Below are positions 36,203 to 44,252 of a stretch of 64,000 nt of DNA, piece by piece. The notes below the pieces were generated by a model. It was given only the letters and a program-made list of their open reading frames with translations, was not told the origin of the DNA and did not search any database. The DNA is from Bacteriovoracaceae bacterium (GTDB lineage: Bacteria; Bdellovibrionota; Bacteriovoracia; Bacteriovoracales; Bacteriovoracaceae): positions 186,001 to 250,000 of the forward strand of contig JANJTC010000003.1 in NCBI GenBank assembly GCA_024711325.1, in the 5' to 3' direction. Within the stretch, counting starts at the first letter, position 1. Each line of letters opens with the position of its first letter. The position numbers were made by a program, and so were the translations under genes.

Positions 36203-37476
36203 TGCCCGGACCCTGTTATGACTGTTTTTATAGTTTTAAGGACGACCAAAATATCAAGCCATATGCTGCGATTTTTTACATAGAATAAGTCATATTGGAG
36301 CTTTTCTTTAGAATCTTCCTGAGAAAACCCATATCTAAATGTCACTTGCGCCCATCCTGTCACTCCAGGTTTTACCAGATGACGAAGATTATAAAACGGA
36401 ATATTGGGAGCTAATTGCTTCTCAATCATCTCAGGTCGCTCTGGCCGAGGACCAACTAAACTCATCTCACCCCTGATTATATTTATTAGCTGAGGTAGTT
36501 CATCTAGTCTTGTTTTTCTTAAGAACTTACCAAGTTTGGTAACTCTCGCATCCCCTGGTTTTGCCCACTGAGCACCATTCTTCTCAGCATCAACTACCAT
36601 TGACCGAAGTTTATATAGCTTGAAAGGCTTATTATCCTGCCCAGTTCTGATTTGCTTAAAGACGATAGGTCGTCCATGAAAGATCAGTAGGATAGGTATT
36701 AGGATCGCGGCGACTGGGATTAAGAGTATCAGCATCAGAATCGCCACAGACTTATCAATCACAAGCTTCAGAAAGTCATACGAACGACTTTCTTGATGCC
36801 CGCAGTACTCAATAAACCAGGCCTCATCAATCGCCTTAATCGGAATCTTGCCAGATATTTTCTCAGCAAATGCCGCCAGATCCATGACTTCAACAGACCC
36901 CAGCATGGAGAAAATCTTTTGATAAAGCTCGGTATTGGCAAAATTTCTTTCAATCGCAATAAGCTTAGTTTCAGGAGGAATCTCTCCGCTTGTTGCAATG
37001 ATTTTGTAACCAAGATGGGGTTTTCGTTCAATTTCTTCAGTGACCATTTGAAGAGTTTCTGGAGAGCCTATTAAAACCGTTTCTCGTAGACGTCGGTCTC
37101 CCGAGAAAAATTTAAAGAATGAGGTTCTCCAGCCGTACATGAGTGCAAGAGATAATAGACCGGTAAGGATTAGGTTCGTTTTCGGAGTGACACCTTCTCC
37201 TTGAATCGGAAAAAGGTAGATGAAAATAAATGAGACCAGGATTGAAAGTACTGTTCCCCTAAGAACAGAAATAGACAAATTCGCTGGATTGTAAGTTCGG
37301 AGAGTATAAAGACCCTCAATGAAATACATCAAAATCCAAAAAGGAAAGATAAGACCAAAGAGCCGGTAATGCTCTTCAAGATTTCCATGTCTTAAAGAAA
37401 TAACCAGGGTTAGAGAAAGGAATAAAATTCCAATATCAACTAGAAGTAGGAGTAGGGTTTTCGCTCTGTTTGACAT
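36199..37476 (-). CDS. Polyprenyl-phosphate sugar phosphotransferase (second initiator)
   Basis: The second sugar-1-phosphate transferase of the window. Four N-terminal membrane helices (residues 1-115) precede a CoA-binding-like domain (VLIGSPETLQMV). The C-terminal PF02397 domain shows LYKLRSMVVDAE, LRKTRLDELPQL with the Asp-Glu pair, LVGPRPERPEM and GWAQVTFRYG. Two initiators suggest two separate glycans, or one for a common start and one for a special oligosaccharide. It heads the minus-strand run to 34417, with REP sequence 29-47 bases upstream. Confidence 0.93.
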   Translation of the reverse strand: MSNRAKTLLLLLVDIGILFLSLTLVISLRHGNLEEHYRLFGLIFPFWILMYFIEGLYTLRTYNPANLSISVLRGTVLSILVSFIFIYLFPIQGEGVTPKTNLILTGLLSLALMYGWRTSFFKFFSGDRRLRETVLIGSPETLQMVTEEIERKPHLGYKIIATSGEIPPETKLIAIERNFANTELYQKIFSMLGSVEVMDLAAFAEKISGKIPIKAIDEAWFIEYCGHQESRSYDFLKLVIDKSVAILMLILLIPVAAILIPILLIFHGRPIVFKQIRTGQDNKPFKLYKLRSMVVDAEKNGAQWAKPGDARVTKLGKFLRKTRLDELPQLINIIRGEMSLVGPRPERPEMIEKQLAPNIPFYNLRHLVKPGVTGWAQVTFRYGFSQEDSKEKLQYDLFYVKNRSIWLDILVVLKTIKTVITGSGQ

Positions 37477-37504
37477 GCCCCTATAATATTCCCTAAAGGC
37501 AAGA

Positions 37505-37523
37505 GGTGTCAGCTACCTTTTGG
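37505..37523. repeat. REP-like element, canonical copy
   Basis: GGTGTCAGCTACCTTTTGG, the same 19-mer as at 39516 and 40060. The element is a short imperfect palindrome built on AGGT/ACCT, between the phosphotransferase start and the acyltransferase stop. Confidence 0.75.
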
Positions 37524-37528
37524 TGCTT

Positions 37529-39442
37529 TTAAATCTTACAACCAATAATATGGCAAACTTCTTCTAAGGTTTGGACTTTTTGTGACAGGGCTATGGATCT
37601 CGAACCATAATGATTAAGATGTGAACCATCGCGATAAACTAAAACGTCTCCGGAAAAGGCCGATTTTATAGGAACTTCAAAGAATAAGAACTGTGGTCTT
37701 CCTTCAATCAGACCTTTAATTTGAGTTTCAGTCTTCTTAAGGGCGGTACTGATTCGATTTTTTAGTTCAGGCAGGGATCTCATTTGCACTGGTGCATATT
37801 TCGCCCGGATATAACTAAAATAAAGGAAGTTATCTAGCGTGGGGATTTGTGCCATGACCACAGTAGGTTTCTTCTTGGCCTCAAGGATATCCAAAGTCTT
37901 TTTAAAACTCTCATCAAATCCCTTGAAAAAGGTTTTGTAGCGGGCCCAATTCCCAGCAATGATGACAACATCGAAGTGATCAATGTTTTTTGCAACATCG
38001 GCCAGGTGCTCGGGACAACGGCGGCTAGAGCCTCTTAAAATGGAAGCTTTCATTTCCTCGGTTTGATAGAGAAGCGGAGGACAAGAATTTCTAGACCGAG
38101 AGTAGAAATTTACTTCCGCTCCGGTCAGGCTCTCCAGCCAAAAGGCTTGAAAATGGCCTGCGAAGGAATCACCAAAGAGAAGAACTTTGGGCGCCTTAGC
38201 TTTAACAGTAATGAGATTACAATCACGAATATTTTTCTTTTCGCAAAACTTACTTCCTTGAAAGTTCGTTTCGATTTTATACTCCTCAATCTGTGAGATT
38301 CTCTGGGGGAGTCCATCGGTCTTTTTTGTCACATGTAAAACTGCTCCGCAAACAAGGCCTGGAACCAACAAATAACGAACAAAAGACTGCTTAAAGGTAA
38401 ATTTCACCTGATAGAGAGGAACTTCAAAGAACTTCTTGGTTAAAATTGAAAGGAAGAGGGTCACTCCAATATAGATAAGTGATTCAACATGTCCGGGATA
38501 ACTTTTCCCCGAAGTATAACGGTAGAAAGATAATAGGGGCCAATGCCAGAGATAAATTGGGTAGGAGTGCTGGCCAATATATGTCAGGACCTTTGAGGAC
38601 ATGAGCGTCTTAAATGGACTTTTTTCTTGGCAGTGACAGCTATAGATAATTAAAGCTGTGGCAATACAAGGAATAAGCGTCAGAAGACCTGGGAAATTAG
38701 AATTCAGATCAATTAACCAAAAAGTGGAAAGCAAAGCTATTAAGCTTATAAAAGCAGTGGGAGTACTGATTTTTGCACTAAGTTTAAAGCGGTAGTTTTG
38801 CTCGATAAAGGCGATGAGACAACCAATTAGAAGTTCATGTCCACGAGTAAAGAGTGAAAAGTAGGCCACATCTTTTGTCGCAATACTTTTTGTCATGAAG
38901 TAGGACGCAGCGATGGAGCTCAGAATTAAGAATATCCATGTTAGTAATCTTCCACGCTTGGATTTTATTTTCCATAAGAGGGCCAGCATGAGGGGCCATA
39001 GGATATAAAATTGCTCCTCGATCGCCAGCGACCAAGTATGGAGCAGTGGAAACTCATCAGAGGTAGGCGCGAAATAGTCCACACTTTTTGAGAAAAAGCG
39101 ATTGGATGAAAAAGTCAGGGCAGCGATCCCAGATCTGGCGAAGGTGTAGAGATCGTTCGGCAGCATGAATAAGCAGCCTAGAAGAAATGAAACCACTACA
39201 ATCAGGAGTAGGGAAGGAATGATTCTTCTAATTCTTCTCGAATAGAACTCTTTGAAATCGATTTTATTATTTTTAGCAAGATTAAATAGAAGTCCGGAAG
39301 AAATCAAATAACCTGAAATAACAAAAAAGACATCGACACCGATAAAACCACCTGGAACGAGATCCGGCTCCAAATGAAAAAAGAAAACACTTAGAATCGC
39401 AATGGCACGAAGTCCGTCTATTTCTGGTCTATATTTTAGCAT
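37529..39442 (-). CDS. OafA-like acyltransferase with C-terminal SGNH domain
   Basis: An O-acetyltransferase of 637 residues that decorates LPS or capsule sugars. The N-terminal acyltransferase-3 domain (about ten helices, residues 1-370) has RAIAILSVFFFHLEP and FIGVDVFFVISGYL. The periplasmic C-terminal SGNH domain has LLFGDSFAGHF with the nucleophile Ser and DGSHLNHYG with the Asp and His, and IIAGNWARY between. Both catalytic sets look intact. It sits between two REP elements (37505 and 39516) and is probably its own transcription unit. Confidence 0.92.
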   Translation of the reverse strand: MLKYRPEIDGLRAIAILSVFFFHLEPDLVPGGFIGVDVFFVISGYLISSGLLFNLAKNNKIDFKEFYSRRIRRIIPSLLLIVVVSFLLGCLFMLPNDLYTFARSGIAALTFSSNRFFSKSVDYFAPTSDEFPLLHTWSLAIEEQFYILWPLMLALLWKIKSKRGRLLTWIFLILSSIAASYFMTKSIATKDVAYFSLFTRGHELLIGCLIAFIEQNYRFKLSAKISTPTAFISLIALLSTFWLIDLNSNFPGLLTLIPCIATALIIYSCHCQEKSPFKTLMSSKVLTYIGQHSYPIYLWHWPLLSFYRYTSGKSYPGHVESLIYIGVTLFLSILTKKFFEVPLYQVKFTFKQSFVRYLLVPGLVCGAVLHVTKKTDGLPQRISQIEEYKIETNFQGSKFCEKKNIRDCNLITVKAKAPKVLLFGDSFAGHFQAFWLESLTGAEVNFYSRSRNSCPPLLYQTEEMKASILRGSSRRCPEHLADVAKNIDHFDVVIIAGNWARYKTFFKGFDESFKKTLDILEAKKKPTVVMAQIPTLDNFLYFSYIRAKYAPVQMRSLPELKNRISTALKKTETQIKGLIEGRPQFLFFEVPIKSAFSGDVLVYRDGSHLNHYGSRSIALSQKVQTLEEVCHIIGCKI

Positions 39443-39515
39443 TCAATAACTCTAACTTTTAGACGCAGAAAATGCATAGAGAAAAAATATCGTACTGACA
39501 TTGTTGGTCTAGAAA

Positions 39516-39534
39516 GGTGTCAGCTACCTTTTGG
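39516..39534. repeat. REP-like element, canonical copy
   Basis: An exact copy of the 19-mer at 37505, here preceded by AAA, so the 7-base-spaced arms AAAGGT/ACCTTT are complete. It lies upstream of the acyltransferase and of the brn remnant. Confidence 0.8.
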
Positions 39535-39560
39535 CGGTTGATCAATACTAATGCTTGGCG

Positions 39561-39592
39561 CTGAATGTATGTACAAATGTACATACATTCAG
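39561..39592. promoter_or_regulatory. 14-bp perfect palindrome, likely operator of brnT remnant/brnA
   Basis: Arms 39561-39574 and 39579-39592 are exact reverse complements around the loop AAAT. It is 20 bases upstream of the ATG of the decayed brnT. BrnA antitoxins are known to bind palindromic operators before brnTA, so an autoregulatory operator is the likely role; the binding itself is inferred. Confidence 0.55.
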
Positions 39593-39611
39593 TATGATAA
39601 GGTAGGGAATC

Positions 39612-39850
39612 ATGTAGTTCAAATGGGATAATGGTAATATTTCTAAGATATTGGCCAGGTTTGATCGCCATGAAGTTGAAAAGTTTTTCCTGTTGGAAAT
39701 GAACTGGAGAAAAAGCCTATGTTCGTTTGTTTCACTGTAAGAGCTGGAAAAATACGAGTTATATCAGCTAGGTTAATGAGAGAGAAGGAAGCTAAAAAAT
39801 ATGAAAAATTCAAAAAAAATATCAAAGAAAAAGAAAAAGTTGGAAAATGA
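39612..39850 (+). pseudogene. brnT toxin remnant
   Basis: The N-terminal BrnT pattern FKWDNGNISKIL followed by RHEVEKFF is readable from 39618. The ATG at 39612 (SD AGGG just before) is followed at once by TAG. The C-terminal BrnT pattern MFVCFTVRAGKIRVISARLM is readable from 39719 in another frame and ends at TGA 39850. A stretch of about 25 residues between the halves is missing. The gene thus has a premature stop, an internal deletion and a frameshift. It overlaps the start of the intact antitoxin gene. Confidence 0.75.
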
Positions 39851-40058
39851 TCCCCTCGAAAGAGATCTTTCACACTTATTCGATCGGAGTGACTGGAAAA
39901 AGGTCAAGTTTGAATTAAAACCTAAGAATAAATCCATTACGCTTAGGATTAGTGAAGAAATGCTGGAAGCAATTAAAGCAAAAGCTGAAAATGAGGGTCA
40001 AGATTATCAAAAATGGATAAGAAGCTCCCTTGAAGAGGCCCTAAATAAGAGCGCTTAA
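39801..40058 (+). CDS. brnA: BrnA-like antitoxin (ribbon-helix-helix)
   Basis: An 85-residue basic protein with a Lys-rich start and a C-terminal ribbon-helix-helix segment (SITLRISEEMLEAI followed by QKWIRSSLEEAL), as in BrnA antitoxins. AAGGAAG lies about 9 bases before ATG 39801. Its toxin partner upstream is decayed, so this is an orphan antitoxin, perhaps kept as a regulator or protecting against a related BrnT such as that at 47096. Confidence 0.8.
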   Translation: MKNSKKISKKKKKLENDPLERDLSHLFDRSDWKKVKFELKPKNKSITLRISEEMLEAIKAKAENEGQDYQKWIRSSLEEALNKSA

Positions 40059-40059
40059 T

Positions 40060-40078
40060 GGTGTCAGCTACCTTTTGG
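40060..40078. repeat. REP-like element, canonical copy
   Basis: The third exact 19-mer. It overlaps the last codons and stop of the convergent ligase gene: read on the minus strand it encodes that protein's end, PKGS then stop. Confidence 0.8.
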
Positions 40079-41224
40079 CATTCTGATGCTAGAAACAGCA
40101 TAAAGAAAGAAGATCATACTGGCGTTATTTGCATCAAAAGTAACTTCAAACTGACTTGAAACGACTAAAGCGACCCCAAATGGAATCACCAGGGCCCGGG
40201 TCATGCCCCCATGCTTAAAGGCTTCGGCCGCCCAGGCAATGAGCCAGCCCAAAAACAAGGCAAGGCCAACCAAACCCGTCCCCGAAGCAACTTCCAAAAA
40301 TAAATTATGTGAATGAGCATCATGATATTCTTTAGCATCAAGATCATAGTCAGTTTTAATTCGCTTGAGTTGTGAATGAAAATTTGAAAGCCCCCAACCC
40401 AAAATCGGCTTTTCTTTTGTCGCAATAATGGCAGCTTGCCACTGACTTCTACGAATGACGTCAGATGGATTATTTTTATTAGTCAGAAATCTCGATTCAT
40501 ATTGTCCTGAACCAAAAAGATAAATACTCCCTAAACCCAGAACTCCCAGAACCGCCAGACCGCCGAGAGTCAGACCCAATTTCGGTTTATAAAAATAAAG
40601 TACAAAGGGAATTCCGCAAAGAAAGCCTAAAAGACCACCTCGGGTATAGGTCAGGTACATTCCCACAAACCCCAAAACGAAGGCTACGGCACCCATTTTG
40701 AAATCAAACCAATGCTTGATCTTTTCCCGGTGGAGCAGGGCGCTTAAAAGGCTTAGGAGGATCATGGCCGATCCATAGCCGTAGCGCATGGTATCTGTGA
40801 GACTTTTCACCCGGGCCTTACCGGAGAAGAAAAATTCCCAACAACAATAAAGGCCTGCCACAATCATGCTGAATAAGAAGACTCGGACCAGATTCTTTTT
40901 AAGCTGGTCACTGGCCTCATTAAGCCAAACCCGCAAAACAAAGATTCCGCCGATCCCATAGAGAAAGTACTTAATTCGTCCAAAGTTCTTTGATGGCCTC
41001 GGAACCAAATCGAAATTGATCACCAAGCTCAGGCCCGCCACAACCGCAAAGGCCAAAAGGAACCAGGCACTTTTTGGAAGCTGGATGTTTTTTTCTTTAA
41101 TCGCCAAGAAAATGAAGTAGGCAAGGGGGATTGCAAACAGGATCTGATAGATCGAAAGAATACTAACAGAGGTAAGGATCCCAGCTGCGAGGAAAAACAA
41201 AGCGGCGGTAGTCATTTTAATCAT
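40064..41224 (-). CDS. O-antigen ligase family protein (paralogue 2)
   Basis: A 386-residue polytopic protein, paralogous end to end with the ligase at 31706. It shares LPKSAWFL, LTDTMRYGYG, YLTYTRGGLLG, EKPILGWG, the loop His in HAHSHNLFLEVASGTGL and FEVTFDANNASMIF. The start at 41224 is supported because its first residues align with the paralogue start (MIKMTT versus MLHLTT). The final residues PKGS and the stop come from the REP element at 40060. It stands alone between REP elements, away from its glycosyltransferases. Confidence 0.87.
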   Translation of the reverse strand: MIKMTTAALFFLAAGILTSVSILSIYQILFAIPLAYFIFLAIKEKNIQLPKSAWFLLAFAVVAGLSLVINFDLVPRPSKNFGRIKYFLYGIGGIFVLRVWLNEASDQLKKNLVRVFLFSMIVAGLYCCWEFFFSGKARVKSLTDTMRYGYGSAMILLSLLSALLHREKIKHWFDFKMGAVAFVLGFVGMYLTYTRGGLLGFLCGIPFVLYFYKPKLGLTLGGLAVLGVLGLGSIYLFGSGQYESRFLTNKNNPSDVIRRSQWQAAIIATKEKPILGWGLSNFHSQLKRIKTDYDLDAKEYHDAHSHNLFLEVASGTGLVGLALFLGWLIAWAAEAFKHGGMTRALVIPFGVALVVSSQFEVTFDANNASMIFFLYAVSSIRMPKGS

Positions 41225-41229
41225 ACCTA

Positions 41230-41264
41230 AAAAGGTACCGCATACCTTCTGGAGGTGTCAGCTT
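41230..41264. repeat. REP-like element, diverged, plus half element
   Basis: AAAGGTACCGCATACCTTCTGG is followed by AGGTGTCAGCTT, so a variant palindrome is joined to the left half of the canonical one. It lies just upstream of the ligase start. Confidence 0.6.
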
Positions 41265-41316
41265 CTATTAAGAAAAATTGAGTAAATTCTTTCCCCTAGC
41301 ATCCGACAAACTTCTT

Positions 41317-41850
41317 ATGAAAAACAAATTACTAATATTGATGATTTCCCTAATTGTGATCTCCTGTAATAAGAAATCCAAGTCCGAGACCGTCATAAGT
41401 GGGAGCTCCGCTTACGTCGGAAAGACTTATACCCTCTGCTCCAATGATACGAGTAACAGCACGTTTCAAGAGATTCAATTTATTGATTCAGAAAATTACA
41501 GCTGGAAAACAACCTATTATTCTGCCATTGACTGCTTAGACGCTGATAAAACCACTTCCGATATCTACACTGGAAAATATCGATATGATTCCAGAACAGA
41601 AATTTTTGCTGAGCTTGCCTTGAAAAATGAGATGACTCTTCATACTCAGGACCTTGTCGATAGTATTAAAGTTGATACCAATCAAAATTGTGGATTTACT
41701 GACTGGGAAGTAGATGTCACAAAAGATATTACTGGTGCTTTATCATGTTATGGTGGGACCTTTGAACCTTATACCGAGTATGATCCCATTCCAGGTTCAT
41801 CCTTATCAGCGGATGTTGTGAACATATATGGTGTTTCTTTTTATCCCTAG
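41317..41850 (+). CDS. Putative lipoprotein, unknown function
   Basis: A 177-residue protein with a lipoprotein signal: basic MKNK, hydrophobic ILMISLIV and a lipobox ending ISC, then a Ser/Lys-rich linker. The mature part has YTLCSNDTSN, two further Cys and a Tyr/Asp-rich character, but I recognise no domain. ATG 41317 is chosen because the signal peptide begins there; a longer frame from 41278 would disrupt it. It is probably anchored in a membrane leaflet facing the periplasm. Confidence 0.7.
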   Translation: MKNKLLILMISLIVISCNKKSKSETVISGSSAYVGKTYTLCSNDTSNSTFQEIQFIDSENYSWKTTYYSAIDCLDADKTTSDIYTGKYRYDSRTEIFAELALKNEMTLHTQDLVDSIKVDTNQNCGFTDWEVDVTKDITGALSCYGGTFEPYTEYDPIPGSSLSADVVNIYGVSFYP

Positions 41851-41856
41851 AATGTC

Positions 41857-42378
41857 AAAAAGGTGCCAGGTAAAAAACGAATCGGAAATAAGTACGGTTT
41901 GAATACAGTAATAATTTTTTGGCATTTTGTTAGTTTTGAATAATTCTCTAATCTTATAAAAATTAAACTTGGCCATCAAATTGCTTCATTCATGTTAAAC
42001 TACTTCCATTCCCGGAGGTAGATGATGGGAGCGATTGTGTTTGATAATTACGTTTTTGATTCTTGGTTGAATAAGAAGTCTGATGAGATTTTATCCAAGG
42101 TGGATAAATCGACCATATCTACGGAAGAAATGCTGACCTTAATTCTTAAGGCCCAAACTAATCACTTTCATCATATGGATGTTGAATTCAGAGAGGAATT
42201 TAAAAGAATCGACGATCGTTTTGAACAAGTGGATGACCGCTTTGAGAAGATTAACTTTAAAATGGATGCCAGGTTTGAGGCGATGAACTCAAAGATCGAC
42301 GATAAATTCAAATGGCAAATTGGTATAATTATCACTCTCTTTGCAGGACTCTATCTGAAACTTTTTTTGGGTTAAAGA
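41857..42378 (+). repeat. Duplicated cassette, copy A
   Basis: About 520 bases that recur at 43242-43795: a REP-like start (AAAAAGGTGCCAGGTAAAAA), a shared leader of about 150 bases, the SD GGAGGT and the coiled-coil membrane gene. The leader sequences are nearly identical, which implies recent duplication or selection on the leader. Confidence 0.85.
42025..42375 (+). CDS. Small coiled-coil protein with C-terminal membrane anchor, copy A
   Basis: A 116-residue protein. The N-terminal half begins GAIVFDNYVFDSW, the middle has heptad-like repeats of the form (D)RFExx(D) predicted to form a coiled coil, and the C terminus ends in one membrane helix (IGIIITLFAGLYLKLF). The start is ATG 42025 because GGAGGT is 5 bases upstream; ATG 42022 is too close. 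The paralogue at 43409 shares the first 63 residues and the last 25 almost exactly. The function is unknown. Confidence 0.8.
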   Translation: MGAIVFDNYVFDSWLNKKSDEILSKVDKSTISTEEMLTLILKAQTNHFHHMDVEFREEFKRIDDRFEQVDDRFEKINFKMDARFEAMNSKIDDKFKWQIGIIITLFAGLYLKLFLG

Positions 42379-42607
42379 GTAAAAAAGCATAAGGGACAAG
42401 CTAACCATCAGCGGTTTTAATTCCAACTGCCATTTTGTCATAGTCTGCGAATCGCCTAGTTCAGCAATGATCTTAGACTTGGTTTGCCTATGGGATATCA
42501 TGAGAATAGGTGATTCTGGTCATCGAATTTTCCCTCGGCTCACTTAAGATTTCTTAAACTTCAATTTCTTAGAATTCAAAACGTAGAGTAATCATTAATA
42601 TGGTGCC

Positions 42608-43264
42608 ATGCTTGCTTGTTATTGTGATGAACATTCTATTTCTGTAATACCTTTTGATGAACTGAGAAGCCATTTCAAAATTGACTTCTTTCATGATTCT
42701 ATTGTTTTCAAAGATGCCTTAAAGGAAAAGCGCTATTCCGCTATCCTGATAAATTCCGACATCAATCTATTGAAAGCGATCCAAGCCGAGTCTTACTATA
42801 ATGGTTGTCCTATTATTGTTACTGCCTCAGAGGAAAGAGAAGCCTATAAATTAAGGGCCCTCAAGGCAGGAGCCTATGATTTCTATTCTAGTAATATGAA
42901 GCCTTATGAACTCGTCCTGAAGCTTAAAAACAACAAAAAGAATTTTGTAAGAATGAATAGTGCACTTAAGCTTGGAAGTGTGAGTATCGCTTTCTCGGAG
43001 CTTACAACTTATTTGAATGATAGGCCTGTTGATCTCACCTTAATTGAAATGAAAATTCTTCGACTTCTCCTTAGGAATTTTCCCAAAAAAGTCACTAAAG
43101 AAGAGCTTGTTAATGATATCTGGCCGTCACAAAGTGTACTTCCAAAATCGATCAATACTCACATCTACAATATTCGGACAAAGTTTAAAGAATGGGAATT
43201 TGAAGTCCAAACCATTCATACTGAAGGGTTTACTTTGTCGGAAAGGTGCCAGGTAAAAACATAA
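42608..43264 (+). CDS. OmpR-type winged-helix regulator with degenerate receiver
   Basis: The C-terminal half (about residues 120-215) is a Trans_reg_C winged helix: DLTLIEMKILRLLLRN, KEELVNDIW and INTHIYNIRTKF. The N-terminal half resembles a response-regulator receiver, but the expected phospho-acceptor Asp is Asn at residue 49 (YSAILIN), so phosphorylation control looks lost. The final residues (RCQVKT) are encoded by the REP-like start of cassette copy B. There is no adjacent kinase. It may control the flanking duplicated genes. Confidence 0.8.
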   Translation: MLACYCDEHSISVIPFDELRSHFKIDFFHDSIVFKDALKEKRYSAILINSDINLLKAIQAESYYNGCPIIVTASEEREAYKLRALKAGAYDFYSSNMKPYELVLKLKNNKKNFVRMNSALKLGSVSIAFSELTTYLNDRPVDLTLIEMKILRLLLRNFPKKVTKEELVNDIWPSQSVLPKSINTHIYNIRTKFKEWEFEVQTIHTEGFTLSERCQVKT

Positions 43265-43795
43265 CTAGAAAAAAGTACGATTTGAATACAGTAATTATTT
43301 TTTTGGCATTTTGTTAGTTTTGAATAATTCTCTAATCTTATGAAAATTAATCTTGGCCATCAAATTGCTTCATTCATGTTAAACTACCTCCATTCCCGGA
43401 GGTAGATGATGGGAGCGATTGTGTTTGATAATTATGTTTTTGATTCTTGGCTGAATAAGAAGTCCGATGAGATTTTATCTAAGGTGGATAAATCGACCAT
43501 ATCTACAGAAGAAATGCTGACCTTAATCCTTAAGGCCCAGACGAATCATTTTCATCACATGGATGTTGAGTTTAGGGAAGAGTTCAAAAGGATTGATCAA
43601 AGGTTTGAGGCAATGAATTCAAAAATGGATGCCAGGTTTGAGACAATGAACTTAAAAATGGATACTAGATTTGAAAGCGTAGATTTGAAATTTCAGGTCG
43701 TGAACACAAAGATCGACGATAAATTCAAATGGCAAATTGGTATCATCATCACACTCTTCGCAGGACTATACTTAAAAATTTTTCTTGGTTAAAGA
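43242..43795 (+). repeat. Duplicated cassette, copy B
   Basis: The second copy of the cassette at 41857. Its REP-like start GAAAGGTGCCAGGTAAAAAC overlaps the end of the regulator gene. The coding part is longer by several heptads. The copy ends at the stop, then a REP hairpin follows. Confidence 0.85.
43409..43792 (+). CDS. Small coiled-coil protein with C-terminal membrane anchor, copy B
   Basis: A 127-residue paralogue of the protein at 42025. The N-terminal 63 residues and the C-terminal membrane anchor (IGIIITLFAGLYLKIF) are almost the same. The central heptad region differs in number and order of repeats (RFEAMNSKMD, RFETMNLKMD, RFESVDLKF), so expansion and contraction of heptads is visible. 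GGAGGT is 5 bases before ATG 43409. The function is unknown; a membrane-tethered oligomer is inferred. Confidence 0.8.
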   Translation: MGAIVFDNYVFDSWLNKKSDEILSKVDKSTISTEEMLTLILKAQTNHFHHMDVEFREEFKRIDQRFEAMNSKMDARFETMNLKMDTRFESVDLKFQVVNTKIDDKFKWQIGIIITLFAGLYLKIFLG

Positions 43796-43796
43796 T

Positions 43797-43825
43797 GTCA
43801 GGAAGGTAGAAGCTACCTTCCTGAC
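43797..43825. repeat. REP-type hairpin, 13-bp perfect stem
   Basis: GTCAGGAAGGTAG and its exact reverse complement CTACCTTCCTGAC are separated by AAG. The core AAGGTAG/CTACCTT matches the REP family. It lies between convergent genes, 4 bases after one stop and 7 before the other, and may terminate both, though no T tract follows closely. Confidence 0.7.
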
Positions 43826-43832
43826 AGAAAAA

Positions 43833-44135
43833 TTATCGGGTGATGAAGTTAGCAGTACAGCTAGCAGATTGGATTTGTGGATTATTATTTGGTCCACGGA
43901 AACGAGCAACAAGACCTGCTGGTACGGTACAATTGCTATAACATTCTCTTGTATCCCAGTGCTTGCTGCCGCTATATGTATATGCTTCATAACGAATACT
44001 AGTGATCTCAATGTCCCGACCAGAATCATTCGCAACCAGACAGTTCATAGTAGTTGGGCTGAATTCGATGTTGGTATAGGCCGCAAAAGCACTGACAGAA
44101 GAAAGAAATAGGACAGCAGTAAATAGTTTTTTCAT
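43833..44135 (-). CDS. Small secreted protein, unknown function
   Basis: A 100-residue protein with a clear signal peptide (MKKLFTAVLFLSSVSAFA, cleavage after AFA). The mature part has four Cys (NCL, ECYSNC and SCTANF) that could form two disulfides. GGAG lies 6 bases before ATG 44135. I recognise no family. It is probably periplasmic or released. Confidence 0.72.
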   Translation of the reverse strand: MKKLFTAVLFLSSVSAFAAYTNIEFSPTTMNCLVANDSGRDIEITSIRYEAYTYSGSKHWDTRECYSNCTVPAGLVARFRGPNNNPQIQSASCTANFITR

Positions 44136-44252
44136 TTTAAACTCCAAAGTTTTAATGTGCAGGATTGCAAAGTTTTTTAGAATTATTAAATGAAAATGGA
44201 TGGCATTGAAGAAGATTGAAATTTTTATAGCCTTAAGATTTCTTGAATTTAA

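Noticed and set aside
39643-39873. Minus-strand 76-codon ORF over the brnT remnant
   Set aside because: The plus strand shows clear BrnT patterns in this region; the minus frame is a shadow.
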